From positions 4,092,001 through 4,156,000 of the forward strand of contig NZ_CP025429.1 in the NCBI RefSeq assembly GCF_002848345.1: a DNA stretch of 64,000 bases, read 5' to 3'. How positions within the stretch are numbered: the first letter of the stretch is position 1; each line of letters opens with the position of its first letter. Made by a program: the position numbers and the translations under genes. This document shows, piece after piece, positions 57,367-64,000 of the stretch. This DNA comes from Chromobacterium sp. ATCC 53434. Lineage in GTDB: Bacteria; Pseudomonadota; Gammaproteobacteria; Burkholderiales; Chromobacteriaceae. The notes beneath the pieces were generated by a model that did not search any database, was not told where the DNA came from, and saw only the letters and a program-made list of their open reading frames with translations.

Positions 57367-57816
57367 ATGATCCGCGCCCTTCCCGCCGTCTTCCGAAACG
57401 ACGCCGGCTTTTCGCTGCTGGAACTGCTGATCGCGCTGGCCCTGGTCGCCATCGTCGTCGGCATCGCCGTCCCGACCTACCAGGGCTATATGCAACGCGG
57501 CCGCCGCAGCGACGCGCTGGACGCGCTGTACCAGCTGCAACAGGCGGAACTGCGCTACCGCGGCTTCCATCCCGGCTACGCCTCGGGCCTGGGCGAATTG
57601 AAGACGCCGTTCGCCGGCGGCGCCAGCCGCCAGGGCTATTACCGGCTGGAAACCGGCATCCCCGACGGCGGCCAGCCGGCCTCCAGCTATTTCATCCGCG
57701 CCACCGCCATCGCCGGCGGCGCCCAGTCAGGCGACGCCGAGTGCCGGACCATCACGCTGACCCAGCGCCAGCACACTGTGACGCAGGAGCCGCTGCCCTG
57801 CTGGGGCAAGCGATGA
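57367..57816 (+). CDS. Type IV pilin-like minor pilin (PilE/GspG type)
   Basis: A 149-residue prepilin with a type III signal, AGFSLLELLIALALVAIVVGIAVPTYQGYM. PilD would cut after Gly14 and methylate Phe15; Glu at mature position 5 is present. The C-terminal region has two cysteines (ECRT, PCWG) that would form the D-region disulfide. It is shorter than a major pilin at this position and heads a minor-pilin operon, where PilE-like proteins help start or prime pilus assembly. The next gene overlaps by ATGA. GGAGT lies 10 bases before the ATG. Confidence 0.9.
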   Translation: MIRALPAVFRNDAGFSLLELLIALALVAIVVGIAVPTYQGYMQRGRRSDALDALYQLQQAELRYRGFHPGYASGLGELKTPFAGGASRQGYYRLETGIPDGGQPASSYFIRATAIAGGAQSGDAECRTITLTQRQHTVTQEPLPCWGKR

Positions 57817-58319
57817 GGCGCCGCCAGCGCGGACTGACGCTGATCGAGCTGGCCGTGGTGGTCTCGCTGGCGGCCCTGCTGCTGACCCTGGCGCTGCCGG
57901 CGCTGGGCAACTGGATCGCGCGCCAGCAGTTGCAGGGGACGCTGGACGACGTCCGCTACGGTCTGGCGCTGGCGCGCAAGGCCGCCACGACTCGCCAAAA
58001 ACGGATCTGGGTCGAATTCGGCCAGAGCGGCGACGGCTGGCGGATGAAAATATCGGAACAGGAAAACAGCCCGGGCTGCGACCCCGCCCGCGACCTGCGC
58101 TGCCTCGGCAGCGATCAGCATGCCGGCATCGCGCTGTCGTCCACCCCGCCGCTGCCGCAAAAGCTGGCCTTCTCGCCGCTTAGAGGCATGCCCCAGGACG
58201 CGGCCGGCCGGCCGCTGAAACAGCTGGACCTGCACCTGGCGCGCGCCGGTTGCCGCTCGGCGCAGCTGACGCTGCTGGCCACCGGCCTGTTCGTCACCAC
58301 CGCGGGCAGCTGCCCATGA
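57813..58319 (+). CDS. fimT: Minor pilin, FimT/GspH type
   Basis: A 168-residue prepilin with the signal RQRG-LTLIELAVVVSLAALLLTLALPAL; cleavage after Gly7 and Glu at mature position 5. GspH/FimT character shows in the ALARKAATTRQKRIWVEF segment that follows the helix. Four cysteines are present (GCDPARDLRC, AGCRSAQ, AGSCP). In some naturally competent species FimT binds DNA at the pilus tip; whether this one does is not shown. It overlaps neighbours on both sides by four bases. Confidence 0.88.
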   Translation: MRRRQRGLTLIELAVVVSLAALLLTLALPALGNWIARQQLQGTLDDVRYGLALARKAATTRQKRIWVEFGQSGDGWRMKISEQENSPGCDPARDLRCLGSDQHAGIALSSTPPLPQKLAFSPLRGMPQDAAGRPLKQLDLHLARAGCRSAQLTLLATGLFVTTAGSCP

Positions 58320-58921
58320 GGACGCAGCAAGGCGTCAGCCTGCTGGAACTATTGGTGGGTATGACCATAGGCTTGCTGTTGCTGCTGGCGGTGTCCGGCC
58401 TGCTGGTCGGCCTGCTGGAAAGCCAGGCCCGGGAGCGACGGCAGGCGCAACTTGGGGAAATGCTGGACGGCGCGCTGTCGCTGATGGCGATGGAGCTGCG
58501 CCGCGCCGGCTACTGGAACGGCGACGGCGATCCGGCCGCCAACCCATACGGCCGCATCCACATCGAACAAGGCGGCCGCTGCCTGCGCTACGGCTACGAC
58601 ACCCCGCCGGACGGCAAGCCCGGCACCCAGCGCCTTTTCGCCTTCCGCCTGCGCCGCGACGGCGCCGGCCGCGGCGAGATCCAGCGGCTGGAAGCGGACC
58701 CGGCCGACTGGCGATGCGACGCCGACGACGCGCGCTGGAACAAGCTCAGCCGAGTCGACATCGGCAATGTCGAAACCTTGCGTTTCCGCCGCAACACCGA
58801 CGGCAGCGCCATCGAGCTTGAAGTGGCCGCGCGGGCGCCGACCAGCGCCGCCGACGAGCGCGTCGACATCCACGCGCTGGTGACGCTGCGCAACCGGCCG
58901 GTGGTGGAGGTCTCGCCATGA
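58316..58921 (+). CDS. pilW: Minor pilin, PilW type
   Basis: A 201-residue prepilin with signal TQQG-VSLLELLVGMTIGLLLLLAVSGLL; cleavage after Gly6 and Glu at mature position 5. LSLMAMELRRAGYWNGDGDPAANPYG is a typical PilW segment after the helix. Two cysteines (GGRCLRYGYD, DWRCDADD) may form a disulfide. PilW forms part of the minor-pilin tip that primes pilus assembly. It overlaps fimT and the PilX-position gene by ATGA each. Confidence 0.9.
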   Translation: MRTQQGVSLLELLVGMTIGLLLLLAVSGLLVGLLESQARERRQAQLGEMLDGALSLMAMELRRAGYWNGDGDPAANPYGRIHIEQGGRCLRYGYDTPPDGKPGTQRLFAFRLRRDGAGRGEIQRLEADPADWRCDADDARWNKLSRVDIGNVETLRFRRNTDGSAIELEVAARAPTSAADERVDIHALVTLRNRPVVEVSP

Positions 58922-60729
58922 GCGCGCCGCGCCGGCCGCGCGGCCTGGCCACGCTGTTCGCGGTGCTGACCCTGCTGACCATCGCCAGCCTGGTGCTGCT
59001 GGCGGCCTCGCGCCAGCTGGTGCTGGCCCACGCCAACGCGCAGAACCAGCACCGCTACCACCAGGCGCTGAACTATGCCGAAGAGGGCCTGCGGCAAGGC
59101 GAGCGGGCGTTGGCCGCCGGCCTGCCGCTGCCGAACGACGCGCGCTTCCGCCTGAAGCAGCAAACCGTGTCGCAGCCTCCCGGCCTGATCGTCCTCCACA
59201 GCACCGGCCTGTACGACGGCCACGAAGTGACCGTGCAGCGCGCCTTCCGCCCAGCCGCCGGCGGCGACGCCAGCCCCGAGGCGCTGTCCATCGTCGGCGA
59301 TCTGGACCTCGGCGGCTCGGTCAATCTCCTCAGCGACAAGCCGGTGGACATGACGGTGGACGGCAAGGTGACGCTCGGCGGCTCGGTCACCGGCATCGCC
59401 ACGCTGCTGAGCACCAGCGACATCGTCGTCAGCGGTCCGCAGGCCATAGACGTGCTGCACGCCAACGGCAATATCGAGCTGGGCAACGGCAGCTACAAGA
59501 CGGTGAAGGCGGTCGGCAATCTGACGCTGCGCGGCGACGCCTCCATCGCCACGCTGGCGCGGGTCAACGGCAAGGCGGCCTTCCTCAGCAGCCCCGGCGC
59601 CGATCCGGCGGTGGCCCGGGCCGAGGTCAAAGGCGACGTCGAGATCGCGATGGGCGGCGCCCGTTTCGGCGAGCTCTACACCGAGGGCTCGGTGCGCGTC
59701 CGCCAGATGGGCGGCATGGCCAAGCTGAACGCCCAGCGCGATGTCGACATCGAAGGCTGGGGCGCGCCGGTCAGCGGCACCGTCGGCGGACGCACCAGCT
59801 ATAACCGCGGCAATCCCGACATGCGCATCGCCATCGACCCGCAGTTGAAGCTGCGGCTGGAGCCGGTGCCGCTGGTCCAGCTGAAACGGCCGCGCATCGA
59901 CGCCTACGACTACCGCGGCGAGGCCCATTACCTGTTCCGCCACGACGCCGCCGGCCGGATCGAGGTCGTCGTGCGCAAGATCCACGGCCTGAACGACGGC
60001 GTCTACCGGCTGGGGCTGTCCCCGGACGGCCAGCAGGCCAACTATCTGTGCCGCGACACCGACAGCCAGGGTCGCTGCCACCGCGGCGAGCCGGCGCAGC
60101 GCATCTGCCACGGCTATTCGCCGCAGAACGATTGCTTCGCCGGCAGCCGGCCCGGCGCGTGGAAGCTGGGCGGCACGACGATGGCGCCCGGCGTGCTGTG
60201 GTTCGACGGCGATCTGGAAATCGGCAACGGCAGCTATCACAACAGCTTCATCGCCAGCGGCAATATCGCGACCAGCGGCCAGCACGAGAGCTATGCCGTC
60301 AACTACGCCGGCCGCGTCGGCGTCTGCGACAACGCCGGCTTCCCCACGCTCTACCCCGAGGACTACTGCCGGCAGGGTCAATTCAAGCCGCGGCCGATAG
60401 GCAACGCCGTGCTGCTGGCAGGCGGCTACGTCGACGGCCGCTTCCAGGGCGGCAACATCACGCTGGGCGCGTTCACCAAGGTCTACGGCAACGTCTGGGC
60501 CGGCAATATGCTGTTCTCGGCCGGCAGCACCACGATACATGGCTACGTCAGCGCGGTGTTGCAGGGCGGCGGCGGCCAGCCGCACCGCTGGGGCGGCAGC
60601 ACCACGATAGACCTGCGCGAGCTGCCGGAATCGTTCCATCCCGACAATGGTTCCGGCGGCGGCGACGGCGGCCAACCGCGCGCGCTCCAGCCGCTGCCTT
60701 ACAGCTGGATGGACAGCGGAGCCAACTGA
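58918..60729 (+). CDS. PilX-position pilus protein with a large beta-rich (bactofilin/helix-like) domain
   Basis: A 603-residue protein in the usual pilX slot. The N-terminus (RPRGLATLFAVLTLLTIASLVLLAAS, then ALNYAEEGLRQGERAL) matches the PilX-type membrane helix and following helix, but PilX is only about 200 residues. From about residue 110 it continues as repeated beta turns (DLDLGGSVNLL, KVTLGGSV, NIELGNGSY, NLTLRGDAS, DLEIGNGSY) resembling a right-handed beta-helix. At least six cysteines are in 375-430 and 460-490. The usual prepilin Glu5 is absent. Four-base overlap with pilW, one-base with pilV. Likely a pilus-tip adhesin or scaffold; this is an inference. Confidence 0.75.
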   Translation: MSAPRRPRGLATLFAVLTLLTIASLVLLAASRQLVLAHANAQNQHRYHQALNYAEEGLRQGERALAAGLPLPNDARFRLKQQTVSQPPGLIVLHSTGLYDGHEVTVQRAFRPAAGGDASPEALSIVGDLDLGGSVNLLSDKPVDMTVDGKVTLGGSVTGIATLLSTSDIVVSGPQAIDVLHANGNIELGNGSYKTVKAVGNLTLRGDASIATLARVNGKAAFLSSPGADPAVARAEVKGDVEIAMGGARFGELYTEGSVRVRQMGGMAKLNAQRDVDIEGWGAPVSGTVGGRTSYNRGNPDMRIAIDPQLKLRLEPVPLVQLKRPRIDAYDYRGEAHYLFRHDAAGRIEVVVRKIHGLNDGVYRLGLSPDGQQANYLCRDTDSQGRCHRGEPAQRICHGYSPQNDCFAGSRPGAWKLGGTTMAPGVLWFDGDLEIGNGSYHNSFIASGNIATSGQHESYAVNYAGRVGVCDNAGFPTLYPEDYCRQGQFKPRPIGNAVLLAGGYVDGRFQGGNITLGAFTKVYGNVWAGNMLFSAGSTTIHGYVSAVLQGGGGQPHRWGGSTTIDLRELPESFHPDNGSGGGDGGQPRALQPLPYSWMDSGAN

Positions 60730-61079
60730 TGAAACGCCAGACCGGCTTCACCCTGCTGGAAATGATGATCAGCCTGCTGGTGCTGGCGGTGGGCGTGCTC
60801 GGCCTGCTGGGGCTGCAGGCCGAACTGCTGCACAGCCAGTTCGCCGCCAACGACTACAATACCGCCACCAATCTGGCGCAATCGGCGCTGGAGCAGCGCC
60901 ACCACGGCGCCGCCGGCGAATGCGACCACGCCGGCTACGCGCCGGCCGCCGCCAGCGGCACGCTGGCGCGCTTCCAGTGCCGCAGCAACGCCGCCAGCGG
61001 CACCGCCAATGTCGACGTGCAATGGGTGGACAGCCAGGGCGAAACCAATGTCCTGAGCCTGAGCGCGCCGGAGCATTGA
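60729..61079 (+). CDS. pilV: Minor pilin, PilV type
   Basis: A 116-residue prepilin with signal KRQTG-FTLLEMMISLLVLAVGVLGLLGLQ; cleavage after Gly6 and Glu at mature position 5. The VGVLGLLGLQAELL pattern after the processing site is typical of PilV. Two cysteines (GECDHAG, FQCRSN) may bond. It is short for PilV (about 150-190), so its globular part is reduced. The start overlaps the upstream stop by one base (TGATG). It is the last gene of the operon. Confidence 0.88.
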   Translation: MKRQTGFTLLEMMISLLVLAVGVLGLLGLQAELLHSQFAANDYNTATNLAQSALEQRHHGAAGECDHAGYAPAAASGTLARFQCRSNAASGTANVDVQWVDSQGETNVLSLSAPEH

Positions 61080-61104
61080 GCGTCGCGGCTCTCCGCCTGA
61101 CGCG

Positions 61105-61146
61105 TTGACCCAGCGCAATGGCCGCCCCGTCGCCCTCTGCTACTGT
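61105..61146 (+). promoter_or_regulatory. Weak FNR-like site with a -10 element upstream of ubiU
   Basis: TTGAC-CCAG-CGCAA (61105-61118) matches the FNR consensus at seven of ten positions. TACTGT (61141-61146) is placed so that the start site would fall 41.5 bases from the site centre, the class II spacing. In E. coli ubiUV is FNR-activated, which makes the weak site worth noting. Confidence 0.3.
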
Positions 61147-61174
61147 CTGCGCATTGACATTTCCCCGACCTCCG

Positions 61175-62191
61175 ATGCCAGCCAGACAGCAACTGCCGGA
61201 ACTGGTGTGCCCGGCGGGCAGCCTGCCCGCGCTCAAGGCCGCCGTCGACAACGGCGCCGACACCGTTTACTTCGGCCTGAAGAACGACACCAACGCCCGC
61301 AACTTCGCCGGCCTCAACTTCGACGACCACACCGCCCGCGTCGGCATACGTTACGCCCGCGACCGCGGCCGGCAGGTGCTGTTGGCGATCAACACCTATG
61401 CCCAGGGCGGCGACACCGCCCGCTGGCGGCGCGCGGTGGACCAGGCCGCCGATCTCGGCGTCGACGCGGTGATCCTGGCCGATATCGGTCTGCTCGACTA
61501 CGCCAGCCGCCATCATCCCGGCCTGCGGCTGCATCTGTCGGTGCAAGGTTCGGCCACCAGCCACGAAGCGATCCGGCTGATGCACGAGCAGTTCGGCATC
61601 CGCCGCGCGGTGTTGCCGCGGGTGCTGACGCTGGAGCAGGTGCGCCAGGTGATCGCGCGCAGCCCGGTCGAAATCGAGGTATTCGGTTTCGGCAGCCTGT
61701 GCGTGATGGCCGAGGGACGCTGCCTGCTGTCCAGCTACGCCACCGGAGAATCGCCGAACGGCCACGGCGTCTGCTCGCCGGCCAAGTTTGTCGAATGGCG
61801 CAACAGCGACGACGGTCTCGACGCGCGGCTGGCCGGCATCCTGATCGACCGTTACGAGCACGACCAGCCGGCCGGCTATCCGACATTGTGCAAGGGCCGC
61901 TTCGACGTGCAGGGCGACACCTATTACGCGCTGGAGGAGCCGACCAGCCTGAATGTGCTGGCCGTACTGCCGCAGTTGCGGGAAATCGGCGTCTCCGCGA
62001 TCAAGATCGAAGGACGCCAGCGCAGCCCGGCCTATGTCGCCCAGGTGACGCGCGCGCTGCGCCAGGCGCTGGACGCCGCCGGACGCGACGGCGAACGCTA
62101 TCGGCCGTCGCCGGAATGGCAACAGGCCTTGTCGAGGGTGGCCGAAGGCTGCCAACAGACGCTGGGCGCCTACGACCGCCCATGGAAATGA
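61175..62191 (+). CDS. ubiU: Ubiquinone hydroxylation accessory protein UbiU (U32 family)
   Basis: A 338-residue U32-family protein. The [4Fe-4S] cysteines are Cys176, Cys183, Cys200 and Cys239, with the same spacing as E. coli UbiU (169, 176, 193, 232). ELVCPAGSLPALKAAVDNGADTVYFG is the typical start. With UbiV it carries out the three hydroxylations of ubiquinone synthesis without oxygen, using prephenate as the oxygen donor. ATG 61175 was chosen over 61118 because homology begins there. It is followed by ubiV and ubiT in an overlapping unit. Confidence 0.95.
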   Translation: MPARQQLPELVCPAGSLPALKAAVDNGADTVYFGLKNDTNARNFAGLNFDDHTARVGIRYARDRGRQVLLAINTYAQGGDTARWRRAVDQAADLGVDAVILADIGLLDYASRHHPGLRLHLSVQGSATSHEAIRLMHEQFGIRRAVLPRVLTLEQVRQVIARSPVEIEVFGFGSLCVMAEGRCLLSSYATGESPNGHGVCSPAKFVEWRNSDDGLDARLAGILIDRYEHDQPAGYPTLCKGRFDVQGDTYYALEEPTSLNVLAVLPQLREIGVSAIKIEGRQRSPAYVAQVTRALRQALDAAGRDGERYRPSPEWQQALSRVAEGCQQTLGAYDRPWK

Positions 62192-62211
62192 ATACCGCCG
62201 AGGATGCCCGC

Positions 62212-63141
62212 ATGCCCCCGATACCGCTGAAACTATCGCTCGGCCCGCTGCTGTTTTTCTGGCCGCGCGAGCAAGTGCTGCGTTTCTACGCCGACGCCGC
62301 GGACTGGCCGCTGGACACCCTCTATCTGGGCGAAACAGTGTGCGGCCGCCGCCAGTTGCTGCGCAGCGGCGACTGGATCGCGCTGGCCGCCGAGCTGGCC
62401 GCCGCCGGCCGTGAAACCGTATTGTCCTGCCAGGCGCTGATCGAGAGCGAATCCGATCTCAAACGGGTGCGCAAACTGATCGACAACGGTCAGCTCGCCA
62501 TCGAGGCCAACGACCTCGGCGCCGTCCGGCTCGCCCGCGACAAACGGCTGCCCTTCGTCGCCGGCCACCATCTGAACCTGTACAACACCGACGCGCTGGC
62601 GGTGATGCGCGGATTCGGCGCCCGCCGCTGGCTGCCGCCGCTGGAAATGAGCCGCGACACGCTGGCCGCGCTGCTGGCCGAGGCCCGCCGCCGCGGTCTG
62701 GACATCGAGACCGAGGTGTTCGCCTGGGGACGGTTGCCGCTGGCGCTGTCGTCCCGCTGCTTCACCGCGCGCCACTACCGGCTGAGCAAGGACGACTGCC
62801 AGTTCCGCTGTCTAGAGCATCCGGACGGCCTGCGCCTCGCCACCCGCGACGGCCAGGGCTTCCTCGCCATCAACGGCATACAGACGCTGTCCGACGGCTG
62901 CCAGGCGCTGCTGCCTCATTTGGACGACATCGCCGCCATCGGGGCCGACCGCGTGCGCATCAGCCCTCAATCCGCCGACACCGGCGCCGTGGTGCGGGCC
63001 TTCCGACAACGGCTGGACGGCGCGCCGGCGGCGAAACTGTTGTCCGGCCTGCGCCCCGCGGCGCCGGGCGAACTGGTGGACGGCTACTGGCGCGGCCGGG
63101 CCGGCATCCACACACTGGAGAACGACGATGCGCGTCCCTGA
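62212..63141 (+). CDS. ubiV: Ubiquinone hydroxylation accessory protein UbiV (U32 family)
   Basis: A 309-residue U32 protein, partner of UbiU. Cysteines 44, 183, 196 and 200 match the E. coli UbiV cluster ligands (39, 180, 193, 197). LSLGPLLFFWPREQVLRFYADA and DKRLPFVAGHHLNLYNTDAL are typical. ATG 62212 with GAGG nine bases upstream is preferred; ATG 62188, which overlaps the ubiU stop as ATGA, is an alternative adding eight residues. The end overlaps ubiT by 14 bases. Confidence 0.95.
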   Translation: MPPIPLKLSLGPLLFFWPREQVLRFYADAADWPLDTLYLGETVCGRRQLLRSGDWIALAAELAAAGRETVLSCQALIESESDLKRVRKLIDNGQLAIEANDLGAVRLARDKRLPFVAGHHLNLYNTDALAVMRGFGARRWLPPLEMSRDTLAALLAEARRRGLDIETEVFAWGRLPLALSSRCFTARHYRLSKDDCQFRCLEHPDGLRLATRDGQGFLAINGIQTLSDGCQALLPHLDDIAAIGADRVRISPQSADTGAVVRAFRQRLDGAPAAKLLSGLRPAAPGELVDGYWRGRAGIHTLENDDARP

Positions 63142-63556
63142 CTTCGCCTTGCCCGCCGCCGCGGCCCGCCTGCTGTCCCGGCTGCCCGCCGCCCCGCCCA
63201 GCCGCCTGCTCGCCGCCGCGCTGAACCGCCTGATCGACAGCGGCGCGCTGCCGGCCGACGCCTCGCTGCTGGCCGGCAAGCGCTTCGCGCTGGAGTTGCG
63301 CGACGCCGGCCTGACGCTGCGCCTCGCCGCCGACGAGAAAGGCTTTCGCGCCGGAAGCGGCCAGGCCGATCTGCGGCTGTCCGCCAGTTGCGCCGACTTC
63401 GCCCGCCTGCTGCTGCGCGAAGAAGACCCAGACACGCTGTTCTTCCAGCGCCGCCTGATCGTTGAGGGCGATACCGAACTGGGCCTGCTGGTCAAGAATC
63501 TGCTCGACAGCATAGACTGGAGCCAGACCCCGCTGGCGCGGCTGTTGGCGGCCTAA
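63128..63556 (+). CDS. ubiT: Ubiquinone synthesis accessory protein UbiT (SCP2 domain)
   Basis: A 142-residue SCP2-domain lipid carrier, the anaerobic counterpart of UbiJ. The SCP2 fold shows in LAGKRFALELRDAGLTLRLAADEKGF, DLRLSASCADFARLLLREEDPDTLFFQRRLIVEGDTELGLLVKNLLDSID. It holds polyprenyl intermediates for UbiUV. The first 14 bases overlap ubiV. The stop TAA ends exactly where the inverted repeat of the following element begins (shared base 63556). Confidence 0.93.
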   Translation: MRVPDFALPAAAARLLSRLPAAPPSRLLAAALNRLIDSGALPADASLLAGKRFALELRDAGLTLRLAADEKGFRAGSGQADLRLSASCADFARLLLREEDPDTLFFQRRLIVEGDTELGLLVKNLLDSIDWSQTPLARLLAA

Positions 63557-63824
63557 GAGCCTGTTCACGATCTTTTTGCGGCATCGGCCGTTTTCTGCCG
63601 GATGCAGGGCGCGGAAAACGGCTCACCGCAGTGCGCTCACTGCAAGAGACGTTTGACAAAGCCATGCGCCGACAGAAGGCGGCCCCAAAGGGCAGCCCAA
63701 ACAGGAGGTCATCTGCCGCGTTGTCGGGCTAGGCCTTGGAATCACCAAGGCCTACGCCCTCCGCCTTGCATCTGGCCTCCTGTGTTGGGCTGCGCTGCTC
63801 GCAAAAAGATCGTAAACAGGCTCT
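63556..63824. mobile_element. MITE-like palindromic element (269 bp, terminal inverted repeats)
   Basis: The ends are 25-bp inverted repeats differing at one base: AGAGCCTGTTCACGATCTTTTTGCG (63556-63580) and its complement at 63800-63824. Inside are nested inverted repeats: CAGCCCAAACAGGAGG near 63692 against CCTCCTGTGTTGGGCTG near 63777, and TAGGCCTTGG-AATCA-CCAAGGCCTA near 63729-63753. No transposase is encoded, so it would need one in trans. The element could fold into a long hairpin. The left end abuts the ubiT stop codon. Confidence 0.75.
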
Positions 63825-63925
63825 AGAACCTGTTCGCGATCTTTTTGCGGCATCGGCCGTTTCTGGATGCGGGGCGCGGAAAGCGGCCCCGAAGGGCCGC
63901 GCTCGCTTGCCCCGCCTTCCACGAT
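63825..63925. repeat. Diverged partial second copy of the MITE-like element
   Basis: Immediately after the first element, AGAACCTGTTCGCGATCTTTTTGCGGCATCGGCCG-type sequence (63825 onward) repeats the left end of the element with two changes in the first 25 bases. Similarity then fades in a GC-rich stretch (GCGGAAAGCGG, GGCCCCGAAGGGCC) to about 63925. No matching right end is seen. Confidence 0.65.
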
Positions 63926-63934
63926 GGACTAGCA

Positions 63935-64000
63935 ATGAAGCTGGACCTGTCGCGGATGGGGAGCATGAGAAACTACTGGCCGTTCAGCACGCGCCGCATC
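63935..64000 (+). CDS. Start of an unidentified gene, cut by the window edge
   Basis: An open frame runs from ATG 63935 to the edge (22 codons), with further in-frame ATGs at 63956 and 63965, the last preceded by GGGGAG. The peptide begins MKLDLSRMGSMRNYWPFSTRRI, a basic start of the kind seen before a first membrane span. No family can be named from this fragment, and the frame may not be real. Confidence 0.35.
   Translation, partial: MKLDLSRMGSMRNYWPFSTRRI

Noticed and set aside
63729..63935. 68-codon minus-strand ORF inside the MITE-like element
   Set aside because: It covers the element's inverted repeats and the second copy. Such frames arise in repeats, and no family or ribosome site was seen.

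Overview
The window is high-GC throughout apart from a few AT-rich intergenic pockets and the left edge. It looks like the chromosome of a Neisseriales betaproteobacterium of the Chromobacterium/Aquitalea/Pseudogulbenkiania type. This is inferred from the gene set and the order lolB-ispE-tRNA-Gln-prs-rplY-pth-ychF, the two-haem cytochrome c5, the minor-pilin operon and ubiUVT. No rRNA, CRISPR array, prophage or intact transposase was seen.

Layout. 1-5084 (+): right end of an LPS/O-antigen cluster with two family-9 glycosyltransferases, a hexapeptide acyltransferase, a family-2 glycosyltransferase, a Wzy-like polymerase and a sugar N-formyltransferase. 5151-11075 (-): gltD and gltB. 11357-15530 (+): phospholipase D/cardiolipin synthase-like protein and an Orn/Lys/Arg decarboxylase with a long leader. 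15602-21068: LysE exporter, GNAT enzyme, ferredoxin-NADP reductase with a well-formed operator/promoter, isoaspartyl peptidase, nitronate monooxygenase and a trans-sulfuration enzyme. 21301-25704: acyl-CoA synthetase, two parts of an amino-acid ABC importer and a Wzz-like protein far from the O-antigen genes. 25812-32334 (-): ychF, pth, rplY, prs, tRNA-Gln, ispE, lolB and a TPR lipoprotein. 32425-34104 (+): mutM and a plsC-like gene. 34114-37686 (-): a polysaccharide O-acetylation cassette (MBOAT plus two SGNH proteins), followed upstream by apaH. 38721-44557: rep, cytochrome c5, tRNA-Arg, an intergenic FNR/ANR-type site with no obvious gene, an ABC exporter and a 68-residue orphan. 44856-56630 (-): DUF4743-NUDIX protein, then recC-recB-pap-binding protein-recD as one apparent transcription unit. 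56880-61079 (+): sirB and a five-gene minor-pilin operon whose PilX-position protein carries a large beta-rich extension. 61175-63556 (+): ubiU-ubiV-ubiT for oxygen-independent ubiquinone synthesis. 63556-64000: a 269-bp palindromic MITE-like element, a diverged partial copy and the start of an unidentified gene.

Several units fit one theme: surface polysaccharide made, length-controlled and acetylated from three separate loci, plus respiration in changing oxygen (ubiUVT, cytochrome c5, FNR-like sites, ferredoxin reductase under a possible Fe-S regulator). Functions come from family motifs read by eye. No database search was run, and promoter, operator and terminator calls are pattern matches.
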